A stretch of DNA of 59,455 nucleotides, taken from assembly GCA_944359365.1 (NCBI GenBank), contig CALVST010000007.1, forward strand, positions 1 through 59,455, in the 5' to 3' direction. This stretch comes from an uncultured Clostridia bacterium. Lineage in GTDB: Bacteria > Bacillota > Clostridia > Christensenellales > Borkfalkiaceae. A program made the translations under genes and the position numbers. The notes beneath the pieces were generated by a model. That model made no database searches and was not told the origin of the DNA. It saw nothing but the letters and a program-made list of their open reading frames with translations. Below are positions 25,474-33,184 of the stretch, piece by piece (positions within the stretch are counted from its first letter, which is position 1; each line of letters starts with the position of its first letter).

Positions 25474-26478
25474 TTATCTTGTCGATCTTCCCTTGACGAG
25501 GAAAGGCTTATGCGTGTCGCGGAAAGCCGGCATCTGTTCTTCGCCGCCCGACAAAAGCCCCAACATCACGTTCGCGCCCGCCTCGGCAAACGCCTGGCTG
25601 CCCGCGTCTACCGTGGTAAGGAACCGCGGCATTTTCAGCATCTGCTGAATATTGTCGAACCCGACGACGCCGTAATCCAATCCCGCCTCCAAACCGCGCT
25701 CTTCAAGCGCTTCGGAAACGACGAACGCGATGACATCGTTATAGCATACGATGCCGTCGATGCCGTCGCGGACGATCTTTTCGATCATGTCCGCAAAATC
25801 ACACTCTCTGATATAAAAGATATGTTCGGGAGAAAGCTCCTTGCCGTTCTCGGCAAGCGCCGCGGCAAGCCCTTTTTGACGGTCGAGGCACACTTTAACG
25901 TCATGCCAGCTCCCCACATAGGCGATCTTCCTGTAACCGCGCGAAAGCAGATGCTCCCCCGCGATCCTGCCGCCGCACTCCTCGTCGGCGTCTACGCCGA
26001 TCATGCCGTAAGGCGCACCGTCCCGCCCGAATATCACGAACGGAATGCCCGAATTTTTGATAAACTCCACCATGTCTTCGGCAGGTTCCAGAAAGGACAG
26101 GATGCCGTCCGGCTTTCTCGCCATAACGCTGCGCATTAACTCGTAATCAATATACGGCGAACGGTCATTGTTCGAAAACATGATGCAGTTATATCCCTTT
26201 TCTTCAAACCGCTTGGAAATGATATCGGTCGTATACGCATAGAAAGGGTTCACGAGGTCGTCGTACAAAATGGCGACCGTGCGCGTAGAGCCGCTCCGCA
26301 GCCCCGAAGCGTTCATGTCTACGATGTAGCCGAGTTCCTTGCACGCCGCGTTGACCTTTTCCTCCACTTCTTTGGTATAATACGGCTTTTTGTTGAGCAC
26401 GCGGGAAACGGTGTTGACGGACAGCCCCGTCTTCTCCGCGATATCCTTCAATGTGACCTTCTTTTTCGTTTCAGGCAT
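25474..26478 (-). CDS. LacI-family regulator, probably of the amino-sugar operon
   Basis: 334 residues. N-terminal HTH (VTLKDIAEKTGLSVNTVSRVLN, about 6-27) with hinge, then a periplasmic-binding-like effector domain (TVAILYDDLVNPFYAYTTDI, RKPDGILSFL, FGRDGAPYGMIGVDADEECGG, DGIVCYNDVIAF, GVVGFDNIQQM). Start is ATG 26476-26478 behind GGAGGGGGATC. It lies downstream of nagB but behind a terminator, so it is transcribed separately. Position suggests it controls nahK-CBM9-PIG-L-nagB; the effector is unknown. Confidence 0.88.
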   Translation of the reverse strand: MPETKKKVTLKDIAEKTGLSVNTVSRVLNKKPYYTKEVEEKVNAACKELGYIVDMNASGLRSGSTRTVAILYDDLVNPFYAYTTDIISKRFEEKGYNCIMFSNNDRSPYIDYELMRSVMARKPDGILSFLEPAEDMVEFIKNSGIPFVIFGRDGAPYGMIGVDADEECGGRIAGEHLLSRGYRKIAYVGSWHDVKVCLDRQKGLAAALAENGKELSPEHIFYIRECDFADMIEKIVRDGIDGIVCYNDVIAFVVSEALEERGLEAGLDYGVVGFDNIQQMLKMPRFLTTVDAGSQAFAEAGANVMLGLLSGGEEQMPAFRDTHKPFLVKGRSTR

Positions 26479-26638
26479 GATCCCCCTCCGCAAGCTTTCC
26501 CTTTTCTGTACGAAAACGTCCTTTTAAATAAACGTTCATCTAATATAGGTTAACACATTTTCGCCCAAGTGTCAACAATTGGAAAAAGTTTTCGGGAGGG
26601 AATGGCGCAAAAATTTTTTTATTGCCGGATGAGAAGGT

Positions 26639-26685
26639 AAAAAACGGTTGCCGGAATGCGCAGCGAGCATTCCCGCAACCGTTTT
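26639..26685 (-). terminator. Intrinsic terminator of amino-sugar operon
   Basis: Long stem AAAACGGTTGCCGGAATGC (26641-26659) with 26667-26685, one internal mismatch, six U at the end in the minus direction. Confidence 0.85.
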
Positions 26686-26737
26686 GAATCCTCTTTTTGA
26701 AGTACGCGAACGAACGTGCGAAAGCTGCTTTCACGCT

Positions 26738-27466
26738 TTATTCGCCCAACAGTTTCGCCGCCGCTTCGTCTGCGATGAGCACGCAGTCGGGATGCAGCTG
26801 CAACACCGATGCGGGAACGCTTTCCGTTACGTCCCCTTTCACCATCTTGCAGACGGCCTCCGCCTTGTTTGCCCCGCTCGCCAAAATCAGCACTTTCTTC
26901 GCCTGCATGATCTGCCTTATGCCCATCGTAAATGCCTGACGCGGCACTTCGGAAATATCCTTGAACAGGCGCGCATTGTCCTTCACGGTGCTTTCGGCAA
27001 GGGTGACCACATGCGTTCCGCTGCCGAACGGCGTGCCCGGTTCATTGAAAGCGATATGCCCGTTGCTGCCGAGCCCCAAAAGCTGAATGTCGCGCGGGAG
27101 CGCCTCGAGCAATGCGTCGTAGCGCGCGCACTCCGCCGCCGCGTCTTCCGCCATGCCGTTCTCGATGTTCGTGCTTTCGGGAGCGATACCCAAACCGTCG
27201 AACAGGTTCTTGCGCATGAAATATGCGTAGCTTTGGTCGTGCGTCTTGGGCAAGCCCTTGTATTCGTCCAGATTCGCCGTTCTGATCCCGGAATAATCCG
27301 TTCCGTTCTCTTTATGGTCGGCGATCATATTTGCATACAACCCCAAAGGAGTGGTGCCCGTCGCAAGCCCCAATACCGCACGCGGATTTTTGCGGACGAC
27401 TTCCAACATAATTTCCGCCGCCTTCGCGGAAAGCTCTTCGTAATCTTTCGTTATAATGATCTTCAT
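26738..27466 (-). CDS. nagB: Glucosamine-6-phosphate deaminase
   Basis: 242 residues, the Bacillus NagB length. Converts GlcN-6-P to fructose-6-P and ammonia. LGLATGTTPLGLY is the phosphate loop, ANLDEYKGL holds the catalytic Asp, LGLGSNGHIAFNEPGTPF is the signature with the catalytic His, and ESTVKDNARLF follows. Last gene of the operon, 10 bp after the PIG-L deacetylase. No nagA is present in the operon, so the deacetylation step has to come from elsewhere or from the PIG-L protein. Confidence 0.96.
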   Translation of the reverse strand: MKIIITKDYEELSAKAAEIMLEVVRKNPRAVLGLATGTTPLGLYANMIADHKENGTDYSGIRTANLDEYKGLPKTHDQSYAYFMRKNLFDGLGIAPESTNIENGMAEDAAAECARYDALLEALPRDIQLLGLGSNGHIAFNEPGTPFGSGTHVVTLAESTVKDNARLFKDISEVPRQAFTMGIRQIMQAKKVLILASGANKAEAVCKMVKGDVTESVPASVLQLHPDCVLIADEAAAKLLGE

Positions 27467-27476
27467 AGTACTTTCC

Positions 27477-28319
27477 TTATAAAAATTTCTTTATCGTCTG
27501 TGAAACGGCGTTTTTGAACCGTTCGATATAGCCCGTAACGTATTCGGCGATATCCGTCTTTTCGTCCATGAGCGGGGTAAGATCCATCGCGTAATTCAGC
27601 CCCATATAGGTGTCGCACGCGTGGCTTGCCGAGAACGTGGCATTGGCGAGCCGCCGCCCTTCCGCCGCGAGTTCGTAACGCTTGCCTCCCTCGATCTGAC
27701 TGTCGAACACGCCCGAAAGACACTTTGCGATGTTCGGGTGCGCGCCGCAGTCCATGAACACCTTCTCTTCGTCACACATCCAATCGAGATCTCTCCAAAC
27801 TTCGCAGCCGAACACCTTTTCGGGGCGCTCGTCCTCTTTGAGCATGCGCAGCGCCGCGATGACTTTCAGCGCCGTAGCGATGTGCGTGTCGTGCTTATCG
27901 GCAAGGTTGTGCGTATACAGATATTTCGGTTTTGCCGCGCGGATGATCTCCGCAAGTTCGGCGGCGATGCTCTCGTTTTCGGCGTCTTTCACCTCTTTGG
28001 AAGGATGCGCGAGAAGAATTTGGAAACTGTATTCTCCGACGAACGCCGCTTTTTTCTGTTCGGTGATGCGGATCGCCTTCATGTCGTCGTCGGTGAAGTC
28101 GGCATACAGCCCGCTGCGCGGACTGCCCGCTCCGTCGGTGACGACCACGCCGCCGAACCACTTGTCCGCCTTTCCGAAACATTCGGAAATGGGCGCATAC
28201 GCCATAAACTCTATGTCGTCCTGATGGGCGGAAATGGCGAGATGCGTCGTGCGGGCGATGCCCTCTTTTTCCTTTTCGCCGTCGGGGATGAATACGACGG
28301 CTTTATCGTTCAAATGCAT
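27477..28319 (-). CDS. PIG-L family deacetylase
   Basis: 280 residues. Zn-dependent LmbE/PIG-L fold, which removes acetyl groups from N-acetylglucosaminyl compounds. The metal motif AHxDD is LAISAHQDDIEFMAYA near residue 26, and a third His appears in THNLADKHDTHIATAL. VTDGAGSPRSGLYADF and RITEQKKAA match the PIG-L core. Start is ATG 28317-28319 after AAAGGAGGCAGAAAA. Lying between an N-acetylhexosamine kinase and NagB, it is a natural candidate for the missing NagA-type deacetylation step; that is inference. Confidence 0.88.
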   Translation of the reverse strand: MHLNDKAVVFIPDGEKEKEGIARTTHLAISAHQDDIEFMAYAPISECFGKADKWFGGVVVTDGAGSPRSGLYADFTDDDMKAIRITEQKKAAFVGEYSFQILLAHPSKEVKDAENESIAAELAEIIRAAKPKYLYTHNLADKHDTHIATALKVIAALRMLKEDERPEKVFGCEVWRDLDWMCDEEKVFMDCGAHPNIAKCLSGVFDSQIEGGKRYELAAEGRRLANATFSASHACDTYMGLNYAMDLTPLMDEKTDIAEYVTGYIERFKNAVSQTIKKFL

Positions 28320-28368
28320 TTTTCTGCCTCCTTTTATCGCTGATATCCGAAGGGGATACAACCCGTTT

Positions 28369-28896
28369 TTACTTGAAATATGCAGGTCTGTGAAATTTTT
28401 TGCAAAACGTAGGCGAAAGCGCGTACAAAAGCTGACGGCGCTTATTCGGCTTTTTATCCAAGCGGAAGGCGTTGAATTTCATCTTTTCCGCGTCAAAGCC
28501 TTCCAATGCGGAAACGGGAAGGACCATCTCGACGCGGTATCCCTCTTCCGTCAGCTCTGCCTTCGCGGTAAAGGGCGGTTCCTGCTTGGTCAACTGCGGC
28601 TTTTTGCCGTTTTCGTTATATATGTGGCCGTAGAACCGCACGCCGAAGGGAGAAACTTCCAACTCCTTATAATTTTTAAGGTCGCCGTCGGGAGAGATGA
28701 ACACTTCCACCGCGTCCGCCTTCCAAATATCGTCGTTGTCTTCGGTGTAGGGGCTCAAGATGTCGCAGTCCTTTACATCGAAATAAAAGCGCAAACAATC
28801 CTCTTGCAGTGTGTAACGGAAACGGCATTCGCCGTTTTCTTTCCCCTTCCTGTTCTCGGAAAGGCTGTAAATTTTATTTTGTTCGAAAGCCGACAT
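28369..28896 (-). CDS. CBM9-like carbohydrate-binding protein
   Basis: 175 residues, no signal peptide. The fold is that of a family 9 carbohydrate-binding module or DOMON-like domain: CLRFYFDVKDCDILSPYTEDNDDIWKADAVEVFISPDGDL is the family core (W-x-x-D-x-x-E-V/I-F-I), followed by YKELEVSPFGVRF and later strands. Standing alone in a sugar operon, such proteins are of unknown role. It starts 1 bp after the nahK stop. Confidence 0.75.
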   Translation of the reverse strand: MSAFEQNKIYSLSENRKGKENGECRFRYTLQEDCLRFYFDVKDCDILSPYTEDNDDIWKADAVEVFISPDGDLKNYKELEVSPFGVRFYGHIYNENGKKPQLTKQEPPFTAKAELTEEGYRVEMVLPVSALEGFDAEKMKFNAFRLDKKPNKRRQLLYALSPTFCKKFHRPAYFK

Positions 28897-28897
28897 T

Positions 28898-29998
28898 TCA
28901 GTGCCTCTTCATTGCTGCATCCGTCATTTTGTCGAAAACGGAAAGCATATCGTCTACAAGTTTGAACTGCGTGTGCGCGCGGTCGAGGTTCTGCTTCGGG
29001 CGGTGCGTTCTGAAGTAGGTATCCCCTTCCAGATAATCGGTCAGAAAGCGCATGCCGCATTCGTAAGTCATGAGCACGGCGCCGAGCGGCAGTCCTTTTT
29101 TCTCTTCGTCGGTTATAGAATCGCCTACGGCGGACAGATACCCGTCGAGATAGGTTTCGTACAGATCGAAACGGAAATTGACTTTGGAAAGATCGGGCTC
29201 GTCTTCGGCGGCGGGGTTGCACCCGAAACGGATGCTGTCGCCGAAGTCGTAGCAAAGGGAACCGGGCATGACCGTATCGAGGTCGATGACGGCGAGCGCC
29301 TTGCCCGTCGCATTGTCGAGCATGACGTTGTTCAGCTTCGTGTCGTTGTGCGTAACGCGCAGAGGAATTTCGCCCGAAGCGATCTTATCGACCAGCTTGC
29401 CGCACAGGTCTTTATGGGCATTCACCCAATCGATCTCCTTCTGCACTTCCGTTTTCCTGCCGCAAACGTCCTTTTCGACGGCGCGCAGAAAATTCGCATA
29501 GCGAACTTTTGTATTATGAAAATCGGGCAAAACTTCGTAAAGCTGCGTTGCGTCGAAGTCTGCAAGCAATGCGGCAAAACTGCCGAACGCGACCGCACTT
29601 TCATAAAAGTCTTTGGGATCGCGCACGACCTGATAAGAGGTCGCGTTCTCTATGAATGCATATACGCGGAAATAATTTTCGCCGTCAAAATAATACGGCT
29701 TTTTATCCTTCGTGCGGATCAGCGTAAGGCATTCGCGCATGGGATCTCCGCCGCGCTTTTCCACGCTTTTGCGGCAGAACGCCGTAACGAGTTCGATGTT
29801 GTGCATGAGTTTGTCTACGTCGGTGAACAAACGGTCGTTGATGCGCTGCAATATGTAATGCACTTCTTTCCCGTTATCGTTCACTGTCAGCTTAAAAGTA
29901 TCGTTGATATGCCCCTCACCGTAACGAATACAGGAAACATACGCCCCGTCTATCGCAAATTTGCCCGCGATCGCCGCGAGATCGAATTTTTCGTTCAT
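28898..29998 (-). CDS. nahK: N-acetylhexosamine 1-kinase-like protein
   Basis: 366 residues, length and motifs as in Bifidobacterium NahK, which phosphorylates GlcNAc and GalNAc at C1 in lacto-/galacto-N-biose use. GEGHINDTFKLTV is the nucleotide loop, YILQRINDRLF follows, PLRVTHNDTKLNNVMLD is the catalytic HxDxxxxN loop, AVIDLDTVMPGSLCYDFGDSIRFG is the DFG-equivalent, and TYECGMRFLTDYLEGDTYF is a NahK hallmark. Start is ATG 29996-29998 after a GGAAGGAAAGA site. First gene of the operon. The related phosphorylase is not in the window. Confidence 0.88.
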   Translation of the reverse strand: MNEKFDLAAIAGKFAIDGAYVSCIRYGEGHINDTFKLTVNDNGKEVHYILQRINDRLFTDVDKLMHNIELVTAFCRKSVEKRGGDPMRECLTLIRTKDKKPYYFDGENYFRVYAFIENATSYQVVRDPKDFYESAVAFGSFAALLADFDATQLYEVLPDFHNTKVRYANFLRAVEKDVCGRKTEVQKEIDWVNAHKDLCGKLVDKIASGEIPLRVTHNDTKLNNVMLDNATGKALAVIDLDTVMPGSLCYDFGDSIRFGCNPAAEDEPDLSKVNFRFDLYETYLDGYLSAVGDSITDEEKKGLPLGAVLMTYECGMRFLTDYLEGDTYFRTHRPKQNLDRAHTQFKLVDDMLSVFDKMTDAAMKRH

Positions 29999-30057
29999 TC
30001 TTTCCTTCCTTTGCCGTGCCCGGCATATCTGCCGCCGCACTGTTTTTTATTCTCCTT

Positions 30058-30087
30058 ATTATATCCGTTTTTCGGCGCGCATGTCAA
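30058..30087 (-). promoter_or_regulatory. Promoter of amino-sugar operon
   Basis: Consensus -35 TTGACA (30082-30087) and -10 TATAAT (30058-30063), 18-bp spacer. It yields a leader of about 55 nt before nahK. Confidence 0.8.
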
Positions 30088-30187
30088 TCTAATCGGCACC
30101 GCCCCGAAGGAAAAAATAAATTTTGTAAATTTCCACAAAAATATTAAAACATTTCGCCGCTGTCCGACTGTTCCGTCCGCTCTTAGT

Positions 30188-30229
30188 AAAAAAACCGCCC
30201 GCGCACAGTACGCCGCAGACGGTTTTTTT
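30188..30229 (-). terminator. Intrinsic terminator of DUF3737 gene
   Basis: 10-bp stem with G-U pairs (30194-30203 with 30214-30223), seven U in the minus direction. Confidence 0.8.
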
Positions 30230-31080
30230 CAATTTTTATTGCGCTCCACGATTTTCGCCTTCACGGGATATACGCTGTTTTCCGTTTTGATGATCTCCCC
30301 TATCCTGTCCGCGCAGATGACGCCTTTATAAGGATTTTTCACCGAAATGATCTCACTCTTTACGTCTGCCTTTACGTCGCTGTACTCGAAGGCGAGGTCG
30401 CAGTCTTCCATCGTACAGTCGATGAGCGTCAGTTTTTTGCAGTAACAGAAGGGCTGCGTGCCCTTGATGTGGCAGCGCACGAGGGTGAGGCGTTCCGAAT
30501 ACCATGCAAGATATTCGCCGTTCAAAACGCTGTCCGTCACGGTTACGTTCTTTGCGTGCCAAAAGGCGTCTTTCGTGTTCAGCTCGGAATTTGCGATGCG
30601 CACGTTTTTCGTATATTGGAAAGAATACTTGCCCGCAAACTTCATTTTTTCGGCGCGGATGTTTTCGCTTTCCAAAAAGGCGTATTCTGATTGGATATCC
30701 CCGCCCTCTATATTGATATTTTTGCACTTCCAGCCGAATTCGGGCGAATCCGCGGCTACGTCTTTGAGGCGGATGTCGGCGCATTCGCGCAGCGCCTTGA
30801 TGCCGTTCATTTTGCAATCGCTTATGGAAACGCCCCTGTCGTACCAAAGCGCGGCGCGGCAGTTTTTCGTCATTTCGCCGCCCCGTATCGTAATGCCGTC
30901 GATATGCCAGAAAGGATAGCGCAAGTCCATAAAGCAGTTTTCGGCTATTACGTTGCGGCTCTCTTTCAGGGCAGATTCGCCGTCTTCGGGACCTTCGAAC
31001 CGGCAGTTTTTTACGATCACGTCGCGCGAGCCGTACAAATCTCGCTCACAGCCGAAACGCTTGTTCTCTATGATATCCAT
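30229..31080 (-). CDS. DUF3737 family parallel beta-helix protein
   Basis: 283 residues. Repeated short strands of the form NCRF, NCFM, DCKM and DSVL, each about 20 residues apart, describe a right-handed beta-helix as in DUF3737 proteins. Examples are VIVKNCRFEGPEDGESALK, IRGGEMTKNCRAALWYDRG and VTVTDSVLNGEYLAWYSERL. No signal peptide, so it is cytoplasmic. Start is ATG 31078-31080 behind AAAGGAG. It has its own promoter and terminator. The family's function is unknown. Confidence 0.82.
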   Translation of the reverse strand: MDIIENKRFGCERDLYGSRDVIVKNCRFEGPEDGESALKESRNVIAENCFMDLRYPFWHIDGITIRGGEMTKNCRAALWYDRGVSISDCKMNGIKALRECADIRLKDVAADSPEFGWKCKNINIEGGDIQSEYAFLESENIRAEKMKFAGKYSFQYTKNVRIANSELNTKDAFWHAKNVTVTDSVLNGEYLAWYSERLTLVRCHIKGTQPFCYCKKLTLIDCTMEDCDLAFEYSDVKADVKSEIISVKNPYKGVICADRIGEIIKTENSVYPVKAKIVERNKN

Positions 31081-31132
31081 GCTGGCTTTCTCCTTTGCAT
31101 ACCGACCGGAAACCGTCTTATATTCTTCGGTT

Positions 31133-31161
31133 ATTATATCATGCCCCGCGCGATATGTCCA
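31133..31161 (-). promoter_or_regulatory. Promoter of DUF3737 gene
   Basis: -35 TGGACA (31156-31161), 17-bp spacer, consensus -10 TATAAT (31133-31138). Confidence 0.75.
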
Positions 31162-31250
31162 TTGTTTACCCATGCTTATTTTTTATGAAAAGATATACCC
31201 CGCGCGCATATTCCCGAAAAAAGCCGCGAGCATATCCGCAAAAACAGTAT

Positions 31251-31277
31251 AAAAAGGGCGGGGCAATCGCCCCGCCC
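31251..31277 (-). terminator. Intrinsic terminator of hsp20
   Basis: 9-bp GC stem (31256-31264 with 31269-31277), loop AATC, five U in the minus direction. Confidence 0.85.
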
Positions 31278-31291
31278 TTCCCTCGGAAAGA

Positions 31292-31723
31292 TCATTCGAT
31301 CTCTATCCTGTGCTCTTCTTCCCTCTTCGGCGTTTCCTTCGGGATCGTAACGTTCAGGATGCCGTTTTCGTACTTCGCCTTGATATCCTCTTTGCGGATA
31401 TCCCCGACGTAATAACTGCGTTGGCAGGAAAAGCTCCTTTCACGGTGGATATAGTTATCCTTTTTGTCGCCGTCCTTCTTCTCGTTCTTGCTCGCCGAGA
31501 TATTGAGATAGCCATCCTTCAGATCGATGTGGATATCCTGCTTGTCAAGTCCCGGCAGCTCCACTTCCATCTGATAAGCGTCGTCCGTCTCTTTGATGTC
31601 GGTGCGCATATATTTCTGATGCCTGCCCTTGCCATAGAAGGAAGGGAAAAAGTCGTGCATGGCTTCGTCAAAGAAGTCGTAATCGGGATAAAAGCTGTTC
31701 CTGTTCGTAAGTTCGTTTTTCAT
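31292..31723 (-). CDS. Hsp20 small heat-shock protein
   Basis: 143 residues. ATP-independent holdase of the alpha-crystallin family. The N-terminal arm is aromatic-rich (FYPDYDFFDEAMHDFFPSF), the alpha-crystallin domain runs about 40-135 (YQMEVELPGLDKQDIHIDL, YLNISAS, FSCQRSYYVGDI), and ENGILNVTIPK precedes the C-terminal HRIEIE, an I-x-I-type motif. Start is ATG 31721-31723 after AAAAGGAGATGATTATT. Two overlapping CIRCE elements sit directly downstream of a consensus promoter, so HrcA repression is expected. Confidence 0.93.
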   Translation of the reverse strand: MKNELTNRNSFYPDYDFFDEAMHDFFPSFYGKGRHQKYMRTDIKETDDAYQMEVELPGLDKQDIHIDLKDGYLNISASKNEKKDGDKKDNYIHRERSFSCQRSYYVGDIRKEDIKAKYENGILNVTIPKETPKREEEHRIEIE

Positions 31724-31754
31724 AATAATCATCTCCTTTTCTTCGGAGAGGATG

Positions 31755-31781
31755 TCAGCACTTGATTTATATGAGTGCTAG
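31755..31781 (-). promoter_or_regulatory. CIRCE element, copy proximal to hsp20
   Basis: On the plus strand TCAGCACTT-N9-GAGTGCTAG, 7/9 and 8/9 matches to the HrcA consensus TTAGCACTC-N9-GAGTGCTAA. It shares bases 31778-31781 with the second copy. Confidence 0.8.
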
Positions 31782-31804
31782 CACTCTCTTTCAAATTCTG
31801 CTAA
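31778..31804 (-). promoter_or_regulatory. CIRCE element, copy distal to hsp20
   Basis: On the plus strand CTAGCACTC-N9-TTCTGCTAA, 8/9 and 6/9 matches to consensus. It overlaps the expected transcription start. With the other copy it makes the 14-bp palindrome GAGTGCTAGCACTC (31773-31786). Confidence 0.7.
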
Positions 31805-31805
31805 C

Positions 31806-31834
31806 ATTATAGTCCTTCTCTTTTCGGATGTCAA
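31806..31834 (-). promoter_or_regulatory. Promoter of hsp20
   Basis: Perfect consensus: TTGACA (31829-31834), 17 bp, TATAAT (31806-31811), directly followed by the CIRCE elements. Confidence 0.9.
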
Positions 31835-31856
31835 CTGTTTGAAAGAAATTTTTTCA

Positions 31857-31900
31857 AAAAAAAATAAAAAAATTTCTCCCCGCGGATATGCGGGGAGAAA
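31857..31900 (-). terminator. Intrinsic terminator of fucO-like gene
   Basis: Perfect 11-bp stem TTTCTCCCCGC (31873-31883) with 31890-31900, followed in the minus direction by a long U/A-rich run. Confidence 0.85.
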
Positions 31901-31917
31901 GCCGTTCTTTTGAATGC

Positions 31918-33069
31918 TCAAAGAGCCTTTTTATAAATTTCGAGGATCTCTGCAGGAGAGGTCTTGCGGGGATTGCCGCCCGTGCAGGGATCGATGAAGG
32001 CGTCTTCGGAAAGCTGTTTGAGCTGTTCCTCTTTGATGCCGAGCTCGTGCAGTTTCTGCGGGATGCCGATCGCCTTGGAAAGCTTGCGGACCGCCTCGAT
32101 CGCCGCGTCGGCAGCCTCCTCTTCGCTCATTCCCTTGATGTCGACGCCCATCGCGCGGGCGATATCGCCGAATTTTTTGAGCGCGGCAGGTTTATTGTAT
32201 TCCATAACGTAAGGCAGAAGGAGCGCGTTCGCAACGCCGTGCGCGATGTCGTAGCGCGCGCCGAGGGGGTGCGCCATGGAGTGCACGATGCCGAGCCCCA
32301 CGTTGGAGAACGCCATGCCCGCGACGTAAGAGCCGTAAGCCATGCCCTCGCGCGCCGCTGCGTTCGAACCGTCTTTGACGGCGGTTTCAAGGTTTTCCGC
32401 GATAAATTTGATGCTGTTCCAGGTCATCAGATCGGAAATGGGCGTAGCGCCGGGGGTGATGTACGCCTCGATCGCGTGCGTGAGCGCATCCATGCCCGTC
32501 GCGGCGGTCAGCCCCTTGGGCATGCTCATAAGCATTTCCGCATCGTTGAAGGCGATGATGGGGATATCGTTGGGATCGACGCAGACGAGTTTCCTGCCCG
32601 CCTCTTCGTCGGTGATGACGTAATTGATGGTAACTTCCGCCGCCGTACCGGAGGTGGTCGCAAAAGCGATGATCGGGAAGCTCTTGTTTTTGGTATCGGC
32701 AGTGCCTTCGAGCGATTTTACATCGGCAAATTCGGGATTGGTCGCAATGATGCCGATCGCCTTTGCCGTATCCATGACGGAACCGCCGCCGATGGCGATG
32801 ATCACGTCTGCATTGCTCTTTTTGAACTCTGCCAACCCGCACTGCACATTGTGGATGGTCGGGTTTGCCTTTACGTCGTCGAACAGGTCGTAAGCGACGC
32901 CCGCGCCTTCGAGCACGTCGGTCACCTTTTTCGCCACGCCGAATTTGACGAGGTCTTTGTCGGATACGACGAACGCCTTTTTCATGTTGCGGCGTTTGAG
33001 TTCGCCCACGACTTCCTTGCGGCAGCCCGCACCGAAATAACTTGTTTCGTTGAGAATCATTCTTGCCAT
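31918..33069 (-). CDS. fucO: Iron-containing alcohol dehydrogenase, lactaldehyde reductase type
   Basis: 383 residues, the length and motif pattern of E. coli FucO, which reduces L-lactaldehyde to propanediol with NADH. IGGGSVMDTAKAIGIIATNPEFADVKSLEG binds the dinucleotide, TTSGTAAEVTINYVITDEE and CVDPNDIP are FucO-like, and the iron ligands are in ATGMDALTHAIE, VHSMAHPLGARYDIAHG (two His) and nearby. Start after GGAGGGAAACCAAT. Single gene with promoter and terminator. Fucose or rhamnose catabolism is likely, but no other fuc gene is seen, so other short aldehydes are possible. Confidence 0.88.
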   Translation of the reverse strand: MARMILNETSYFGAGCRKEVVGELKRRNMKKAFVVSDKDLVKFGVAKKVTDVLEGAGVAYDLFDDVKANPTIHNVQCGLAEFKKSNADVIIAIGGGSVMDTAKAIGIIATNPEFADVKSLEGTADTKNKSFPIIAFATTSGTAAEVTINYVITDEEAGRKLVCVDPNDIPIIAFNDAEMLMSMPKGLTAATGMDALTHAIEAYITPGATPISDLMTWNSIKFIAENLETAVKDGSNAAAREGMAYGSYVAGMAFSNVGLGIVHSMAHPLGARYDIAHGVANALLLPYVMEYNKPAALKKFGDIARAMGVDIKGMSEEEAADAAIEAVRKLSKAIGIPQKLHELGIKEEQLKQLSEDAFIDPCTGGNPRKTSPAEILEIYKKAL

Positions 33070-33107
33070 ATTGGTTTCCCTCCGTTTGATTTTATTCGTT
33101 TGTCCAC

Positions 33108-33136
33108 ATTATACCATATTGCAAAAGAGATTTCAA
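33108..33136 (-). promoter_or_regulatory. Promoter of fucO-like gene
   Basis: -35 TTGAAA (33131-33136), 17-bp spacer, consensus -10 TATAAT (33108-33113). Confidence 0.8.
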
Positions 33137-33184
33137 CCGTAAAAAACAGACTTGTGTTGCGAAAAATACAGACGAAACTTGACA

